The notes under the pieces: generated by a model
Seen by the model: only the letters and a program-made list of their open reading frames with translations
Told to the model about the DNA's origin: nothing
Database searches by the model: none
Shown here: positions 17,373-26,805 of the stretch, piece after piece
How positions within the stretch are numbered: the first letter of the stretch is position 1
Layout of the letters: each line of letters starts with the position of its first letter
Translations under genes and position numbers: made by a program
Source: Alphaproteobacteria bacterium
Lineage (GTDB): Bacteria > Pseudomonadota > Alphaproteobacteria > UBA8366 > Aestuariispiraceae
Assembly: GCA_033344895.1 (NCBI GenBank)
Contig: JAWPMN010000001.1
Span: 1,116,001-1,180,000, forward strand
Direction of reading: 5' to 3'
Length of the DNA: 64,000 bases

Positions 17373-19135
17373 ATCGCTTCTTCCCGCCGGGTTTCGATGA
17401 TGCACTGATGATAGCGCGCCATCACGTCGTGTTCGTGCAGAACCCCCATCAGGCGTTGATCCTCGGGGCCGGCGACGACGGCGATATGCTCCTCATTGCA
17501 GTCCTCCAGCAGGTTCATCGCTTCCTCCAGATCCATGTCCACCGTCGCGACGGGCGGGGAACGGCGGCAGACATCGATGGCACGCAGATCCTTGTCGCGC
17601 TCATGGCTGAAGGCGTGCTTGCCCAGATCGGCCAGCATAATGGTCCCCACAAGGCGCGCCTCCTCGTCGGTGACGAAGATCTCGCTGTAGCGGGTCTGGG
17701 TCAGCTTATCGCGCATTTCCGGCAGAAGGGCATTGGGCTGGATGGTGACATAGTCCTGCTCCATCACGGCCTGCACGCTGGTCTGGCGGATGATGCGGGA
17801 TTCGCGGCTGCCCATCAGATTGATCCCCCGTTCTGCCAACTGCCAGTGGAAGAAGGACCGCTGATAGAGCGCCGTGAAGATCTGCGTCGAGATCACGGTC
17901 GCGATCATCACCGCGATGGTCAGCGCCGGCTCCCGCGTCAATTCGTAGACGATGAAGAATGTAGAGATCGGCGCCCCCAGCGTCGCGCCGGCGACGGCCC
18001 CCATCCCGACCAGCGTATAGGCCCCGTGGCCGGAGGACATGTGAGGCAGGAACTCGGTGGCGATCAGGCCGAAAGCGCCGCCCAGCATCGCGCCAAGAAA
18101 CAGGGACGGGGAGAAAATCCCGCCACCGAACCCGGAGCCGAGCGTGATGGCCGTCGCCGCCGTCTTCATCACGATCAGCAGCACCAGCATGTAGAGCGGC
18201 AGCAATTCATTCAGCGCCTCGTCGGTCGCTTCGTACCCGACCCCCATTACCTGCGGGAAGAACACACCGATCGCACCGACCAGCAGACCACCCGCGGCCG
18301 GTCGCAGAATGGGGTGCAGCTTTATCAGATCGTGCGCCCGCCGGACGGTCTGTACCGACCAGACCAGCGCCATGGCGACCCCGGCGCTCAGACAGCCCAG
18401 GATGGCGAAGGCGGGGAACTCCCAGAAGGATGCGATCTCATGCTGCGGGATGATGAAGGCCGGGAAATCACCGAAATAGGAGCGACTGACGATGGTGCCG
18501 GTGACCGATGCAAAGACCACCGGCGCAAAGTTCGCCAGCGCATAGGACCCGATCACCACCTCGAGCGCGAAGAACACGCCGGCGATAGGGGCATTGAAGC
18601 TCGACGCCACCCCGGCCGCGACGGCACAGCCCAAAAGGATTCGCCGCAGTTCCGGATCCAGCTTGAACGCGCTCGAAACCAGGGTCGACAGGAAGGCGGC
18701 AAAATGCACGACCGGCCCTTCCCGACCGGCCGAGGCGCCCGAGCCGATGGTAATGGCGGAGACCACGAAGCCACCGATTCCCATGCGCCGGCTCATCCGG
18801 GCCCGGCGGAAGGCGGAGGCCTCCATGACATCGGCCACGCCCTGCGGCCGCCGGTCCGGCATAAGATAATGCACTATGGGCCCGACGATCAGACCGCCCG
18901 CGACCGGCGCCAGCAGAATGATCCAGAACGGGATGGATGCGGCGTTGGAATGAAACCGTTCGTCGGAGAAGCCGAAGAAAAGATACTGAATCAGACCGAT
19001 CGCCTCGCGGAAGGCAATTCCGGCCCCGCCGCCCAGACCGCCCACGAAAACGGCCAGACACGCGACACGTATCTGTTCGTTGCTGACAAACCGGCGCAGT
19101 CGCGCCGTGACGCCTTTCGGTTCGACCGTCGTCAC
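17369..19135 (-). CDS. ClC-family chloride channel or transporter with CBS pair
   Basis: This is a 588-residue ClC protein. The selectivity-filter motifs are present: GSGASAGREGP, which includes the gating glutamate, and GGGIFSPSLFLGAM. The gating glutamate marks proton-coupled antiporters, so an exchanger is more likely than a channel. The last 150 residues form a pair of CBS domains that would bind adenine nucleotides. The GTG start follows GGGGAGG. The downstream EamA gene overlaps its stop. Confidence 0.93.
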   Translation of the reverse strand: MTTVEPKGVTARLRRFVSNEQIRVACLAVFVGGLGGGAGIAFREAIGLIQYLFFGFSDERFHSNAASIPFWIILLAPVAGGLIVGPIVHYLMPDRRPQGVADVMEASAFRRARMSRRMGIGGFVVSAITIGSGASAGREGPVVHFAAFLSTLVSSAFKLDPELRRILLGCAVAAGVASSFNAPIAGVFFALEVVIGSYALANFAPVVFASVTGTIVSRSYFGDFPAFIIPQHEIASFWEFPAFAILGCLSAGVAMALVWSVQTVRRAHDLIKLHPILRPAAGGLLVGAIGVFFPQVMGVGYEATDEALNELLPLYMLVLLIVMKTAATAITLGSGFGGGIFSPSLFLGAMLGGAFGLIATEFLPHMSSGHGAYTLVGMGAVAGATLGAPISTFFIVYELTREPALTIAVMIATVISTQIFTALYQRSFFHWQLAERGINLMGSRESRIIRQTSVQAVMEQDYVTIQPNALLPEMRDKLTQTRYSEIFVTDEEARLVGTIMLADLGKHAFSHERDKDLRAIDVCRRSPPVATVDMDLEEAMNLLEDCNEEHIAVVAGPEDQRLMGVLHEHDVMARYHQCIIETRREEAI

Positions 19136-19249
19136 GGTCGACCTCCCCGGTTGGGCGGCAGCGCCGTCTCGGCGCGGGCCGCGATCCGCTTACGCGATGA
19201 AGGATTCAGACAACCAGACTCGCGCCGGGGCGACAAGGCCGCGGCGGGG

Positions 19250-20299
19250 TCAGCGTGCCTCGATGGTTTCCAGCTGGGTTTCCAGAACGGTCTGGTTGCG
19301 GCCGTTGCCCTTGGCGAAGTAAAGCCCCTCGTCCGAGCGATGGATCAGGTCGGACAGGGGCTCCCCGGGCCGGAACTGCGCCACACCGATCGACAGGGTG
19401 ATATTGCCCATTTCCTCGCCGGTCTGACGGTTGCGGATGCGCTTGGACGACACCGCATCGCGAATCTTGTCGCACAGCTTCCGCGCGTCGCTCATCTCCG
19501 TATTGGGCAGGATCAAGGCGAACTCCTCCCCGCCATACCGGGCCGCGAGATCGTTGCCCTTGACGTTCCCCTGCATGATCCGGGCGACAAGCTTCAGCAC
19601 CTGATCGCCGGTCTGGTGACCATAGGTATCGTTGAATTTCTTGAAGAAATCGATGTCGGTGAGGGCCAGGCACAACATCGACCCTTCTTCCATTGCTTCC
19701 ATTGCGCGCTTGCGCAGGGTCGCGTCGAACATCTTGCGATTGGCGATGCCGGTCAGTGCATCGGTCATGGCCTCGCGCTGAACATCCTCGAGATTCTGGC
19801 GCAGCGACGCGATCTCCTGGGAACTTTCCTTCAGCTTTTCCTGCAGCGCCGAATTCGACTGCTGCATTTTCTGCGTTTCCATTGCGAGGCTTTGAACCGC
19901 AGCCCGAATGCCGTCCAGGCCCTCCGTTTCCGCAATGGCGCCCAGGCTTTGTTTCAGCGACTGACCGAAATCCTCCACGCCGCCGGAAGCATCCCCGATC
20001 ATGGCCAGCACCCGACCGACCTGATCCTCGATCCGCTTCGAGGTCTCCTGAAGCGCCAGCCCTTCTTCATTATGGGTGAAGAACTTGTCGTAGATTTCGT
20101 CGTTCTTTTCCGGGGTGAAGTTCTGCTTGTTGGACCGCAGGACATCCAGGGTCTTCTTCAGATCCGGATACTTCTCGTTCACATAGGAGTACCAGACGGC
20201 AAAATTCCGCGGGGTCGCGGGAATCTGATGCTCACGCATCAGCTCCAGGGTCCGTTCCGCGTAAGACTGTGCCTGCTCCAACCCTTCGGAATATTCCAC
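19250..20299 (-). CDS. Diguanylate cyclase (GGDEF), soluble
   Basis: This is a 349-residue cytoplasmic protein. Its N-terminal 170 residues are helical, ending in a probable coiled coil that dimerises the C-terminal GGDEF domain. The active-site signature is intact, RYGGEEF (256-260), with TDIDFFKKFND as metal-binding strand. The inhibitory I-site position reads KGND instead of RxxD, so product inhibition may be weak. GTG is the start, preceded by GGGGAG at the right spacing. The N-terminal opening, MEYSEGLEQAQSYAERTL, is a common alphaproteobacterial cyclase form. It is the only GGDEF protein in the window that looks active. Confidence 0.9.
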   Translation of the reverse strand: MEYSEGLEQAQSYAERTLELMREHQIPATPRNFAVWYSYVNEKYPDLKKTLDVLRSNKQNFTPEKNDEIYDKFFTHNEEGLALQETSKRIEDQVGRVLAMIGDASGGVEDFGQSLKQSLGAIAETEGLDGIRAAVQSLAMETQKMQQSNSALQEKLKESSQEIASLRQNLEDVQREAMTDALTGIANRKMFDATLRKRAMEAMEEGSMLCLALTDIDFFKKFNDTYGHQTGDQVLKLVARIMQGNVKGNDLAARYGGEEFALILPNTEMSDARKLCDKIRDAVSSKRIRNRQTGEEMGNITLSIGVAQFRPGEPLSDLIHRSDEGLYFAKGNGRNQTVLETQLETIEAR

Positions 20300-20620
20300 C
20301 TACATTACTCCCCGGCACCTACCTCAAGTCCGACAAGGCACCACGCCTTCCGAATCGGGTGATCGCAAGCCAAAGCCGATTTACTGCCCTTCCGCACCAT
20401 GACCTTCATCGCCTTGCGGCCCTTACGAACGCGCGACCCACCAGCCTCGCAACGCCCGATCAATGAGAATGTCATGCAGTAGCGGCCCCCATTTCTTTGA
20501 CCAAAGGCGAACCAAGGTCTCGGACAAACGCCTTCACAACTCCGCATGCTACCAAATTGTTCTGTAGCCTCAACCGTTTTAGACAGGTTCCCGTCCTGGA
20601 TGCGGCGCACGCCGCCCCCA
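20300..20620. other. Intergenic stretch, one weak small ORF
   Basis: No confident gene is present in these 321 bases. On the minus strand a 56-codon frame (20305-20475, starting MTFSLIGRCEAGG and rich in K and R) ends exactly where the ribosome site of the diguanylate cyclase begins, a geometry that would allow coupled translation. Its third-position composition is less GC-biased than that of the neighbouring genes, and its own ribosome site (GGGGG ten bases upstream) is mediocre, so it is recorded only as a possibility. Confidence 0.3.
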
Positions 20621-21103
20621 TCACGCGGCGGCCTGTTTCAACCCGCCCCAACCATCCGGAATCGGCAGTCCGGAATGCCGTTCGGCGATATCCGCGAAGG
20701 CCCTGAAACCCGCCTCATCCAACGTGCTGACGGCCCCATTGTCCGGGTCGTAAGGGACATCCACGCGTTCCTCGATGGCGGCGAGATATCCCGTCTCCCC
20801 CGCATACAGCGCCTGCAGCAGATGCAACCCGTCCGGCCCCGCGGAAATCACCTGGCTGGTCAGGGTCAGGACCGTCCCGCCGGGAATTTCCTGGAGATAG
20901 TCGATTCGGCTCTTATGCGTGCGAAATGGAGGGGCGGGCGACGCGCCGGCTTCCGACCGAAAGGCCTGCGCGGCCATGTCAAAGGCGCGGGCGTAATAGG
21001 CGACATTGAAATGATCATTATAGTCGGTCCATTCCGGCACGACACGGGGGCGGCAGGGATTGGCGACTTCCGGCCCGTTGTATGGCTTGTCCGACGACGT
21101 CAT
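20621..21103 (-). CDS. Hotdog-fold acyl-CoA thioesterase
   Basis: This 160-residue 4-hydroxybenzoyl-CoA thioesterase-like protein carries the active-site block VPEWTDYNDHFNVAYY near residue 30 with the expected aspartate. The form resembles thioesterases linked to carnitine or betaine metabolism, but none of those genes is nearby, so the substrate is open. The ATG at 21103 is preceded by GGAGGAG at ideal spacing; longer in-frame starts are unlikely. Confidence 0.85.
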   Translation of the reverse strand: MTSSDKPYNGPEVANPCRPRVVPEWTDYNDHFNVAYYARAFDMAAQAFRSEAGASPAPPFRTHKSRIDYLQEIPGGTVLTLTSQVISAGPDGLHLLQALYAGETGYLAAIEERVDVPYDPDNGAVSTLDEAGFRAFADIAERHSGLPIPDGWGGLKQAAA

Positions 21104-21505
21104 GTCACTCCTCCGCAGTGTTTTCCCGGTGAGGAAGAATGCCGATTTGCACCGGAAGGTCAAAACACGGAATCCGCAGGCCGCACCCGCCCATTTGGCA
21201 AATTTGCAACAGTATTTCCACGAAATCCCAAACCGCCAGCAAGCGCTGTGGAACACCCCCGACGCCTATGCTACCTCACCATTTGAAATGGGGCAGTTAC
21301 GAGCCTCGACGCCTTCCGCCGGTTTCTGGTCAGGACAGACTTCTGGGGTACCGTCCCGGACCGGAAAACAAAGCAGAAGGACTGGATCGCGAAACAGGTC
21401 GTTCGGTCGGCCGGTTAACGGGATCGTAGGAATTGGGTGCGTACGGTTTGGATATCGCGGCGCTTCGCCATTCGGAGGCGTGCCGCTCGGGTTAGGGACA
21501 ATCGA

Positions 21506-22351
21506 ATGCCGGCTGGTCTTTTTTCGAGTATTTCCGTGAAACGCCTGTGCGCCGGCATCGTGGTGGCCTTCGCCGTTGCCGGCTGCGCCACGGCGCCGAC
21601 CGATCCCGTCGAGCGGGAAATCTACGATGAAGCAAACGACCCGGTCCAACCGCTAAACGAAGCAATCTTTGAATTCAACATGGCAATCGACCGCGCGGTT
21701 CTCCGCCCGGTTGCCCAGGCCTATGAATTCATCCTGCCCGACCTTGTCCGTGACGGTGTACGCAACTTCGTCCGGCATCTGAAGACGCCCGTGATCCTGG
21801 CGAACGACCTGATGCAGGGAGAGATCGATCGCGCCGGCGAAACGATGGGCCGGTTCATCTTCAATACCGTGGCCGGTTTCGGTGGGGTGTTCGACGTCGC
21901 CGGTGAGGCGGGCATCGAGTATCATCAGGAAGATTTCGGTCAGACCCTGGCCGTCTGGGGCGTCGACGAAGGCCCCTATCTGATGCTGCCCTTCATCGGA
22001 CCGTCCAGCGGCCGGGATGCGCTGGGTCTCATCGTAGATGCTGGGCTGGACCCGTTGCGCTGGTGGGGCTACAACTCCAACGAATTCGTGATTGAAAACA
22101 ACGGAATGATTCGCACGGCGGCCGAAGTTATCGACACCCGGTCCCGGAACTACAAGCAACTGGAAGACTTGGAGGAAACCTCCCTGGACTTCTACGCAAC
22201 GGTGCGAAGCCTCTATCGCCAGCAGCGTGAGAGCCTGATCCGGAACGGCGAGCCTGACGATGAGGCGCTTCCGAATATCGGCTTCGAAGGGTATGAGGGC
22301 ATCGGCACGGAGTCGGACGGGCAGGACACCCAGACCAGCCTTCTCAACTGA
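21506..22351 (+). CDS. mlaA: MlaA/VacJ outer-membrane lipoprotein
   Basis: This is a 281-residue lipoprotein with lipobox VAGC (Cys27). The conserved MlaA blocks NDPVQPLNEAIFEFN, GRFIFNTVAGFGG, FGQTLAVWGV and GPYLMLPFIGPSS are all present. MlaA extracts misplaced phospholipids from the outer leaflet of the outer membrane and hands them to MlaC. The next gene is mlaC, 11 bases away. The inner-membrane MlaFED genes are not in the window. The start at 21506 has TAGGGA eight bases upstream. Confidence 0.95.
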   Translation: MPAGLFSSISVKRLCAGIVVAFAVAGCATAPTDPVEREIYDEANDPVQPLNEAIFEFNMAIDRAVLRPVAQAYEFILPDLVRDGVRNFVRHLKTPVILANDLMQGEIDRAGETMGRFIFNTVAGFGGVFDVAGEAGIEYHQEDFGQTLAVWGVDEGPYLMLPFIGPSSGRDALGLIVDAGLDPLRWWGYNSNEFVIENNGMIRTAAEVIDTRSRNYKQLEDLEETSLDFYATVRSLYRQQRESLIRNGEPDDEALPNIGFEGYEGIGTESDGQDTQTSLLN

Positions 22352-22362
22352 GGCAATTGTTC

Positions 22363-22998
22363 ATGTCGCGGCGCGGTTTCATCGGCGTAATTCTCGCCGG
22401 CATTCTGGCATTCACCGGCTTTGTGGCGGTTCCCGACGCCCCCGCGGCGGAAGAGGATGCCGGCGCCTTTATCATGCGCATGGCCGACAAGGCCCTTGGG
22501 GCGCTGTCCAATCCCGATCTCAGCAATTACGACAGGGCGGAGCGATTCCGGTCCCTGTTGCGCGAAGGCATGGATATCTCCGATGTTGCGCGCAAGGCTT
22601 TGGGACCTTATGTGCGGCGCGCCACAGACGAGGAACTGAACGAGTTCGAGTCCCTACTGGAAGAGAACATCGTCCGCAAGTACGCCATCCTCTTCAAGGA
22701 CTACGCCGGACAGAGGATCGAACTGGTCGGCACCAAGGAAGGGCGGCGCGGGACCCAGAACGTCACGGTGCTGATCCACCCCCTCGACAACGCGCCGCCG
22801 ATCAATGTCCGCTGGGTCGTCCATGACGTCGACGGGATGATGAAGGTGATCGACATCATCATCGAACGCGTGTCCATGGTGACGACGCAAAAGGAAGAGT
22901 TCGTATCGGTGATCCGGCGTAACGGCGGTCAGATCGATGCGCTTCTGCAGGAACTGCGCGAACGCAACGCCGAAATGGCGGAAAACGTCAAAGGCTGA
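22363..22998 (+). CDS. mlaC: Periplasmic phospholipid-binding protein MlaC
   Basis: This is a 211-residue exported protein. Its N-terminus (SRRGFIGVILAGILAF) is a signal peptide cleaved near APAAE. The body is typical of the Ttg2D/MlaC family: a helical N-terminal half, then VTVLIHPLDNAPPINVRW and a final helix. It shuttles lipids between MlaA and the MlaFED complex. TGAGG nine bases upstream supports the ATG; a TTG six bases earlier is less likely. Confidence 0.93.
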   Translation: MSRRGFIGVILAGILAFTGFVAVPDAPAAEEDAGAFIMRMADKALGALSNPDLSNYDRAERFRSLLREGMDISDVARKALGPYVRRATDEELNEFESLLEENIVRKYAILFKDYAGQRIELVGTKEGRRGTQNVTVLIHPLDNAPPINVRWVVHDVDGMMKVIDIIIERVSMVTTQKEEFVSVIRRNGGQIDALLQELRERNAEMAENVKG

Positions 22999-23017
22999 CC
23001 CTGGCCGCGTAATCAGG

Positions 23018-23581
23018 TCAATCCGATTGTCCTGTGGTCGTCTCCGGGTCGTCCGTGTCCGGTACCGCGGCAGTAACCAGCGTTTCGAAGGCCTGTCGCG
23101 GAACATCCTGCGCTGCAATCCCCTTCAATCCCGCATACCGGATCAGGTTGCCGCGCACCAATCCGGCCCGGTCCGCCCGGCGCCCGTCTGTTCCCGGCAA
23201 ATGGTCCATGAGCGTAACCAGGTGATCCTGTTCGAGGAACTCGGCATCCAGTTCCGCAGACTTGATCTTCTCCCGTAGCCCCGCGGCTGTTTCCGCGCCG
23301 ATCCCACCGACAGAGGTCTTCAACCGGCGGCGCAGATCGCGCAAGGGTTCGATCGCTGTTTCCCGCCATGGGGCCACGGCCTGTTCCGCGCGACGCAGCG
23401 TATCCGTCGGCAGGCGCACGCCATGCCGCCCGACCCAACAGCAGAGCAACAACAGGTTCACATCCAGACCATGCGTATCCTGCAGGTCCAGACAGACCTG
23501 TTCGACCTGGGGCGTCTTGTAGACATTCAGGGAGAACTGGCGAAAGGCCGAGGCGGGGGTTGCTGCGTTTCCATCGCTCAT
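23018..23581 (-). CDS. TIGR02444/DUF2390 family protein
   Basis: This is a soluble 187-residue protein of the TIGR02444 type, recognisable by FSLNVYKTPQVEQVCLDLQD and NLLLLCCWVGRHG near the N-terminus. Its function is unknown in all species that I recall. It contains many charged helices and no signal peptide. The ATG at 23581 is chosen; a TTG nine bases earlier sits at better spacing after AAGGGGG and could be the true start. Confidence 0.8.
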   Translation of the reverse strand: MSDGNAATPASAFRQFSLNVYKTPQVEQVCLDLQDTHGLDVNLLLLCCWVGRHGVRLPTDTLRRAEQAVAPWRETAIEPLRDLRRRLKTSVGGIGAETAAGLREKIKSAELDAEFLEQDHLVTLMDHLPGTDGRRADRAGLVRGNLIRYAGLKGIAAQDVPRQAFETLVTAAVPDTDDPETTTGQSD

Positions 23582-23664
23582 ATGGGTCAAGGTGACGCCC
23601 CCTTCGCCCGGATGCAAGCAGGTGCTTCCGCCCGCCGCAGGTTTGATCTATAGTCCGCGCAATT

Positions 23665-23687
23665 GACCCGCCCTCGCTTGGCGGGTC
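23665..23687. other. Perfect hairpin upstream of the DUF465 gene
   Basis: GACCCGCC and GGCGGGTC pair perfectly around a seven-base loop. TGTTTT begins three bases after the stem on the plus strand. A TATAGT lies just upstream at 23650-23655, so the hairpin would be at the very 5' end of the DUF465 transcript and could act as a weak attenuator or stabilising structure. Confidence 0.45.
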
Positions 23688-23724
23688 CGCTGTTTTCAGT
23701 CGTTATCGGGAAACCCAGTCTAAG

Positions 23725-23931
23725 ATGGACGAGGAAGAAGAAGCCGAAATCCAGTCCGAGATCGCCGCCCTGACGGAGGAGCACCGCGACCTCGACCAGA
23801 TGATCGCCCGTGTTTCGGAGACGGCACCGTTCGACCAGCTTCAATTGCAGCGTATGAAGAAGCGGAAGCTGATGATCAAGGATCAGTTGTCGCGGCTGAA
23901 TGCCATGCTGGTACCGGACATCATCGCCTGA
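23725..23931 (+). CDS. YdcH/DUF465 family small coiled-coil protein
   Basis: This is a 68-residue acidic-then-basic helical protein. The pattern LTEEHRDLDQMIARV, then KKRKLMIKDQLSRL, is diagnostic of DUF465 (YdcH). Members are small cytoplasmic helical hairpins of unknown role, very common in Alphaproteobacteria. No strong ribosome site is visible. It is convergent with the following minus-strand gene. Confidence 0.88.
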   Translation: MDEEEEAEIQSEIAALTEEHRDLDQMIARVSETAPFDQLQLQRMKKRKLMIKDQLSRLNAMLVPDIIA

Positions 23932-23954
23932 TCCGCAGGAACGACCGTTCGAAT

Positions 23955-24725
23955 TCAGGCCTCGGCGTCGCGGTCCGCCCTGTCCAGTGCGTCCAGCGGG
24001 GATTCTCCCGCCTGCAGTTCCGTACGGCCGACGGACAGGCTTCCGGGTCGCAGCCCCATTGTTTCGACCGAACGGTCGATCGCCTGTGCCAGTTTCTGTG
24101 CCAGCGTCTCCGCACGGGCGCGTGCCGCATCACCGTGCAGACCGGTCAGCAGCACGGCAAATTCGCCATCCCGCAGCCGGCAGGCCGGTTCCGCCGGATC
24201 CGCGGCTTCCGCAAGTGTGCGCGCGAGGACCTGTTCGGCCCGGTAGGCGGCCGCCAATCCGGCGCTGTCTCGAAACGCCTCGAACCGGTCGACCTGCAGC
24301 ACCGCGACCTCACTCTTCACGCCCTCGCGCTGATCGAGAAGTTCCAGATGGCGGGTTTCGGAAAAGAACTCGTCACGGCGCAGCAACCCGGTATCGGGGT
24401 CGTGCCGGCGGGCCTCCTCGGCACGGGCCAGCCGTTCCTCCGCAGCTTCCAGGGCCTGATGCAGCCGCGCCAAGTCGACGGTGAATGTATCGATGACCCG
24501 TCGCGTCGCCTCGTCGCTGGTGTCCAGATCCAGATTGTGAACCCGCACGGGATCCGGCGGACGCCGCCCGGACTGCAGGCTGTCGCGCCACGCATCCAGC
24601 GCGTCGCGTTCACGTTCCGTCTCGTTCCGCGCGTGGGTAGGAACCGCACGCGTCGATGGGTCGATGCGCATCTGGCGCGGCACCTTGGCCGGATCGCGCG
24701 GCAGATTGGTCTCATCTGTCTTCAT
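23955..24725 (-). CDS. Degenerate GGDEF-domain protein
   Basis: This is a 256-residue cytoplasmic protein. The N-terminal 100 residues are charged and helical ([17 protein letters not shown]). The rest follows the GGDEF fold, from [14 protein letters not shown] to [12 protein letters not shown], where RDGEF replaces GGDEF, so cyclase activity is not expected. It may bind nucleotide or partner proteins. It is divergent from purE, with a shared intergenic region of 112 bases. Confidence 0.8.
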   Translation of the reverse strand: MKTDETNLPRDPAKVPRQMRIDPSTRAVPTHARNETERERDALDAWRDSLQSGRRPPDPVRVHNLDLDTSDEATRRVIDTFTVDLARLHQALEAAEERLARAEEARRHDPDTGLLRRDEFFSETRHLELLDQREGVKSEVAVLQVDRFEAFRDSAGLAAAYRAEQVLARTLAEAADPAEPACRLRDGEFAVLLTGLHGDAARARAETLAQKLAQAIDRSVETMGLRPGSLSVGRTELQAGESPLDALDRADRDAEA

Positions 24726-24837
24726 GACACACCATTATATAGGGATTCCATGTCTTGCGCGCACGGATCGCGCCCCTATACTCCCGGCCTTTCCGCCCGG
24801 CGGGCGATTTCCGGGCCGTTTTGACGAGGGGAAGGGC

Positions 24838-25329
24838 ATGACGCAGCCTGTGGTCGGTATCATTATGGGCAGCCAGTCCGACTGGCCGACGATGAAACAT
24901 GCGGCGGATACGCTGGAGCAGTTGGGCGTGCCCTTCGAGACGCGCATCGTCTCCGCTCACCGGACCCCGAAGCGCATGGCGGAATACGCCGAAAGCGCCC
25001 GTGAACGGGGCATCAAGGCCATCATCGCCGGTGCCGGCGGCGCAGCGCACCTGCCGGGCATGACGGCTGCGATGACCCCCCTGCCGGTATTCGGTGTGCC
25101 GATCGAATCAAAGAGCCTGAAGGGCCAGGACAGTCTTTTGTCCATTGTTCAGATGCCCGCCGGCGTGCCGGTCGGCACCCTGGCCATCGGGCGGGCGGGC
25201 GCGGTCAACGCGGCGCTTCTGTCCGCGTCGGTCATTGCGCTGATGGATGCCGATGTGGCGGCCGCGCTGGATGCGTTCCGCGCGAAACAGACCGCATCCG
25301 TCGCGGAGGTCCCGTCCGACGATGTCTGA
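24838..25329 (+). CDS. purE: N5-carboxyaminoimidazole ribonucleotide mutase PurE
   Basis: This is a 163-residue class I PurE enzyme, which converts N5-CAIR to CAIR in purine synthesis. Conserved blocks are [36 protein letters not shown] and [23 protein letters not shown] precedes the ATG. It overlaps purK by eight bases, so the two subunits of the pathway step are co-translated. Confidence 0.97.
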   Translation: MTQPVVGIIMGSQSDWPTMKHAADTLEQLGVPFETRIVSAHRTPKRMAEYAESARERGIKAIIAGAGGAAHLPGMTAAMTPLPVFGVPIESKSLKGQDSLLSIVQMPAGVPVGTLAIGRAGAVNAALLSASVIALMDADVAAALDAFRAKQTASVAEVPSDDV

Positions 25330-26407
25330 GATCGACGTCATCGCGCCCGGCGCGACCATCGGCATTCTGGGCGGCGGTCAGTTGGGCCGCATGCTGGCGG
25401 TCGCAGCGTCACGTCTGGGGTATCGCTGCCACATATTCGAGCCGCAGGCAGACTGCCCGGCCAGCCATGTCGCGGCACATACCGCAGCGGGCTATGAGGA
25501 CATGGCGGCCCTGGACGCCTTCGCCGCCGCAGTCGACGTGGTAACGCTGGAATTCGAGAATGTTCCGATCGCCGCCGTGGAGCGCCTGGCCGCCCAGGTG
25601 CCGGTCCGCCCGGGTGCCGCCGCCCTGGCCGTCGCGCAGGACCGCGCGGAGGAAAAGGCGTTCCTGAACAAGGCCGGTATCGAAACGGCGCCCTGGGCAC
25701 CGGTTCTGTCGCAGTCCGATCTGGAGAACGCCCTGTCCTTCACCGGCCGCCCCGCCGTGCTGAAGACCGCGCGGCTGGGCTATGATGGGAAGGGTCAGAC
25801 CGCCATCCGCCCGGAGACCGCGATCGACGGATTGTTCGACCGGATGGGCGGCGTCGCCTGCGTGCTGGAAGGGTTCGTCGAATTCGACCTAGAGGTTTCC
25901 GTTCTGGCGGCCCGAGGGCTCGACGGGCAGATCGCCTGCTTCGAGACGGTGGAGAACGTTCACCGCGACCATATCCTGCACCGCACGCTGGTGCCGGCGC
26001 GCGTCACACCGGAAATCGACGCCCGCGCCCAGGACATTGCCCGTCGCACCATCGAGGCCCTGGATTACATCGGCCTACTGGCCGTGGAGATGTTCGTCTG
26101 TGCCGATGGTCGCGTCATCGCCAATGAAATCGCGCCGCGTCCGCACAATTCCGGGCATTGGACGATTGATGGGGCGACCACCAGCCAGTTCGAGCAGGTG
26201 GTACGGGCGATCTGTGGGCTGCCGCTGGGCAAGACGCAGCGCGTCGCCGATTGCGAGATGCGCAATCTGATCGGGGATGAGGCTGATGAATGGGCGGATA
26301 TCCTGGCCGAACCGGGTGCGCGGTTGCATCTCTACGGCAAGGCCGAAAGCCGACCGGGCCGCAAGATGGGTCACGTAACGACCCTGTTTCCCAAGCCGCC
26401 GCGTTGA
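25322..26407 (+). CDS. purK: N5-carboxyaminoimidazole ribonucleotide synthase PurK
   Basis: This is a 361-residue ATP-grasp enzyme that carboxylates AIR with bicarbonate and ATP. It shows [11 protein letters not shown] at the N-terminus, [14 protein letters not shown] for ATP binding, and [14 protein letters not shown] near the C-terminus. The start lies within the last codons of purE. It is the last gene of this pair; a minus-strand membrane gene follows after 19 bases. Confidence 0.97.
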   Translation: MSEIDVIAPGATIGILGGGQLGRMLAVAASRLGYRCHIFEPQADCPASHVAAHTAAGYEDMAALDAFAAAVDVVTLEFENVPIAAVERLAAQVPVRPGAAALAVAQDRAEEKAFLNKAGIETAPWAPVLSQSDLENALSFTGRPAVLKTARLGYDGKGQTAIRPETAIDGLFDRMGGVACVLEGFVEFDLEVSVLAARGLDGQIACFETVENVHRDHILHRTLVPARVTPEIDARAQDIARRTIEALDYIGLLAVEMFVCADGRVIANEIAPRPHNSGHWTIDGATTSQFEQVVRAICGLPLGKTQRVADCEMRNLIGDEADEWADILAEPGARLHLYGKAESRPGRKMGHVTTLFPKPPR

Positions 26408-26426
26408 GCCACGGTTTCCGACGGTT

Positions 26427-26777
26427 CTAACGGACGACCCAATAGACCGCCGATCCGATGAAAACGAAGACCCAAAGAAACGGCGCCAGGGCCACCAGCA
26501 TGGCGCCGGTAAACAGGTCGCGGCTGTGCAGCAGGACCGACAGCGCGATGCAGACGATCCCCGTAATCGGATAGAAATACGCAGTATTGGCCATCAGGTC
26601 CGGCATGTTGTCGACGGAATCGTAGAGGATCATGACGGTCACGGCCAGAATGACCCCCAGCGGGCAGAATGCCGCCGCCGCCGCGATGATGGCATTGCGT
26701 GAGACCAGTTTCGCCTCTTCGCGCCAGCCCTTGGTCTCGGCGTCCTTCAGCTCTTCCTTCAAATGCTTCCAGAGCAT
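26427..26777 (-). CDS. Small three-helix membrane protein
   Basis: This 116-residue protein has an amphipathic charged N-terminus (KHLKEELKDAETKGWREEAK) and three hydrophobic segments at about residues 30-50, 63-82 and 88-112. No family is recognised. The start MLWKHLKEE lies 28 bases after the COQ9-family stop, so it is probably the last gene of the def-COQ9 transcript. The ribosome site is weak. Confidence 0.7.
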   Translation of the reverse strand: MLWKHLKEELKDAETKGWREEAKLVSRNAIIAAAAAFCPLGVILAVTVMILYDSVDNMPDLMANTAYFYPITGIVCIALSVLLHSRDLFTGAMLVALAPFLWVFVFIGSAVYWVVR

Positions 26778-26805
26778 CGGGCGCCCCCGGCCGACGGGTT
26801 GGAGA

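Noticed and set aside
17246-20362. Open frame of over a thousand codons on the plus strand opposite the ClC and GGDEF genes
   Set aside because: It runs across two well-supported minus-strand genes and their gap. Its translation is rich in R, G, H and D, as expected of a shadow frame.
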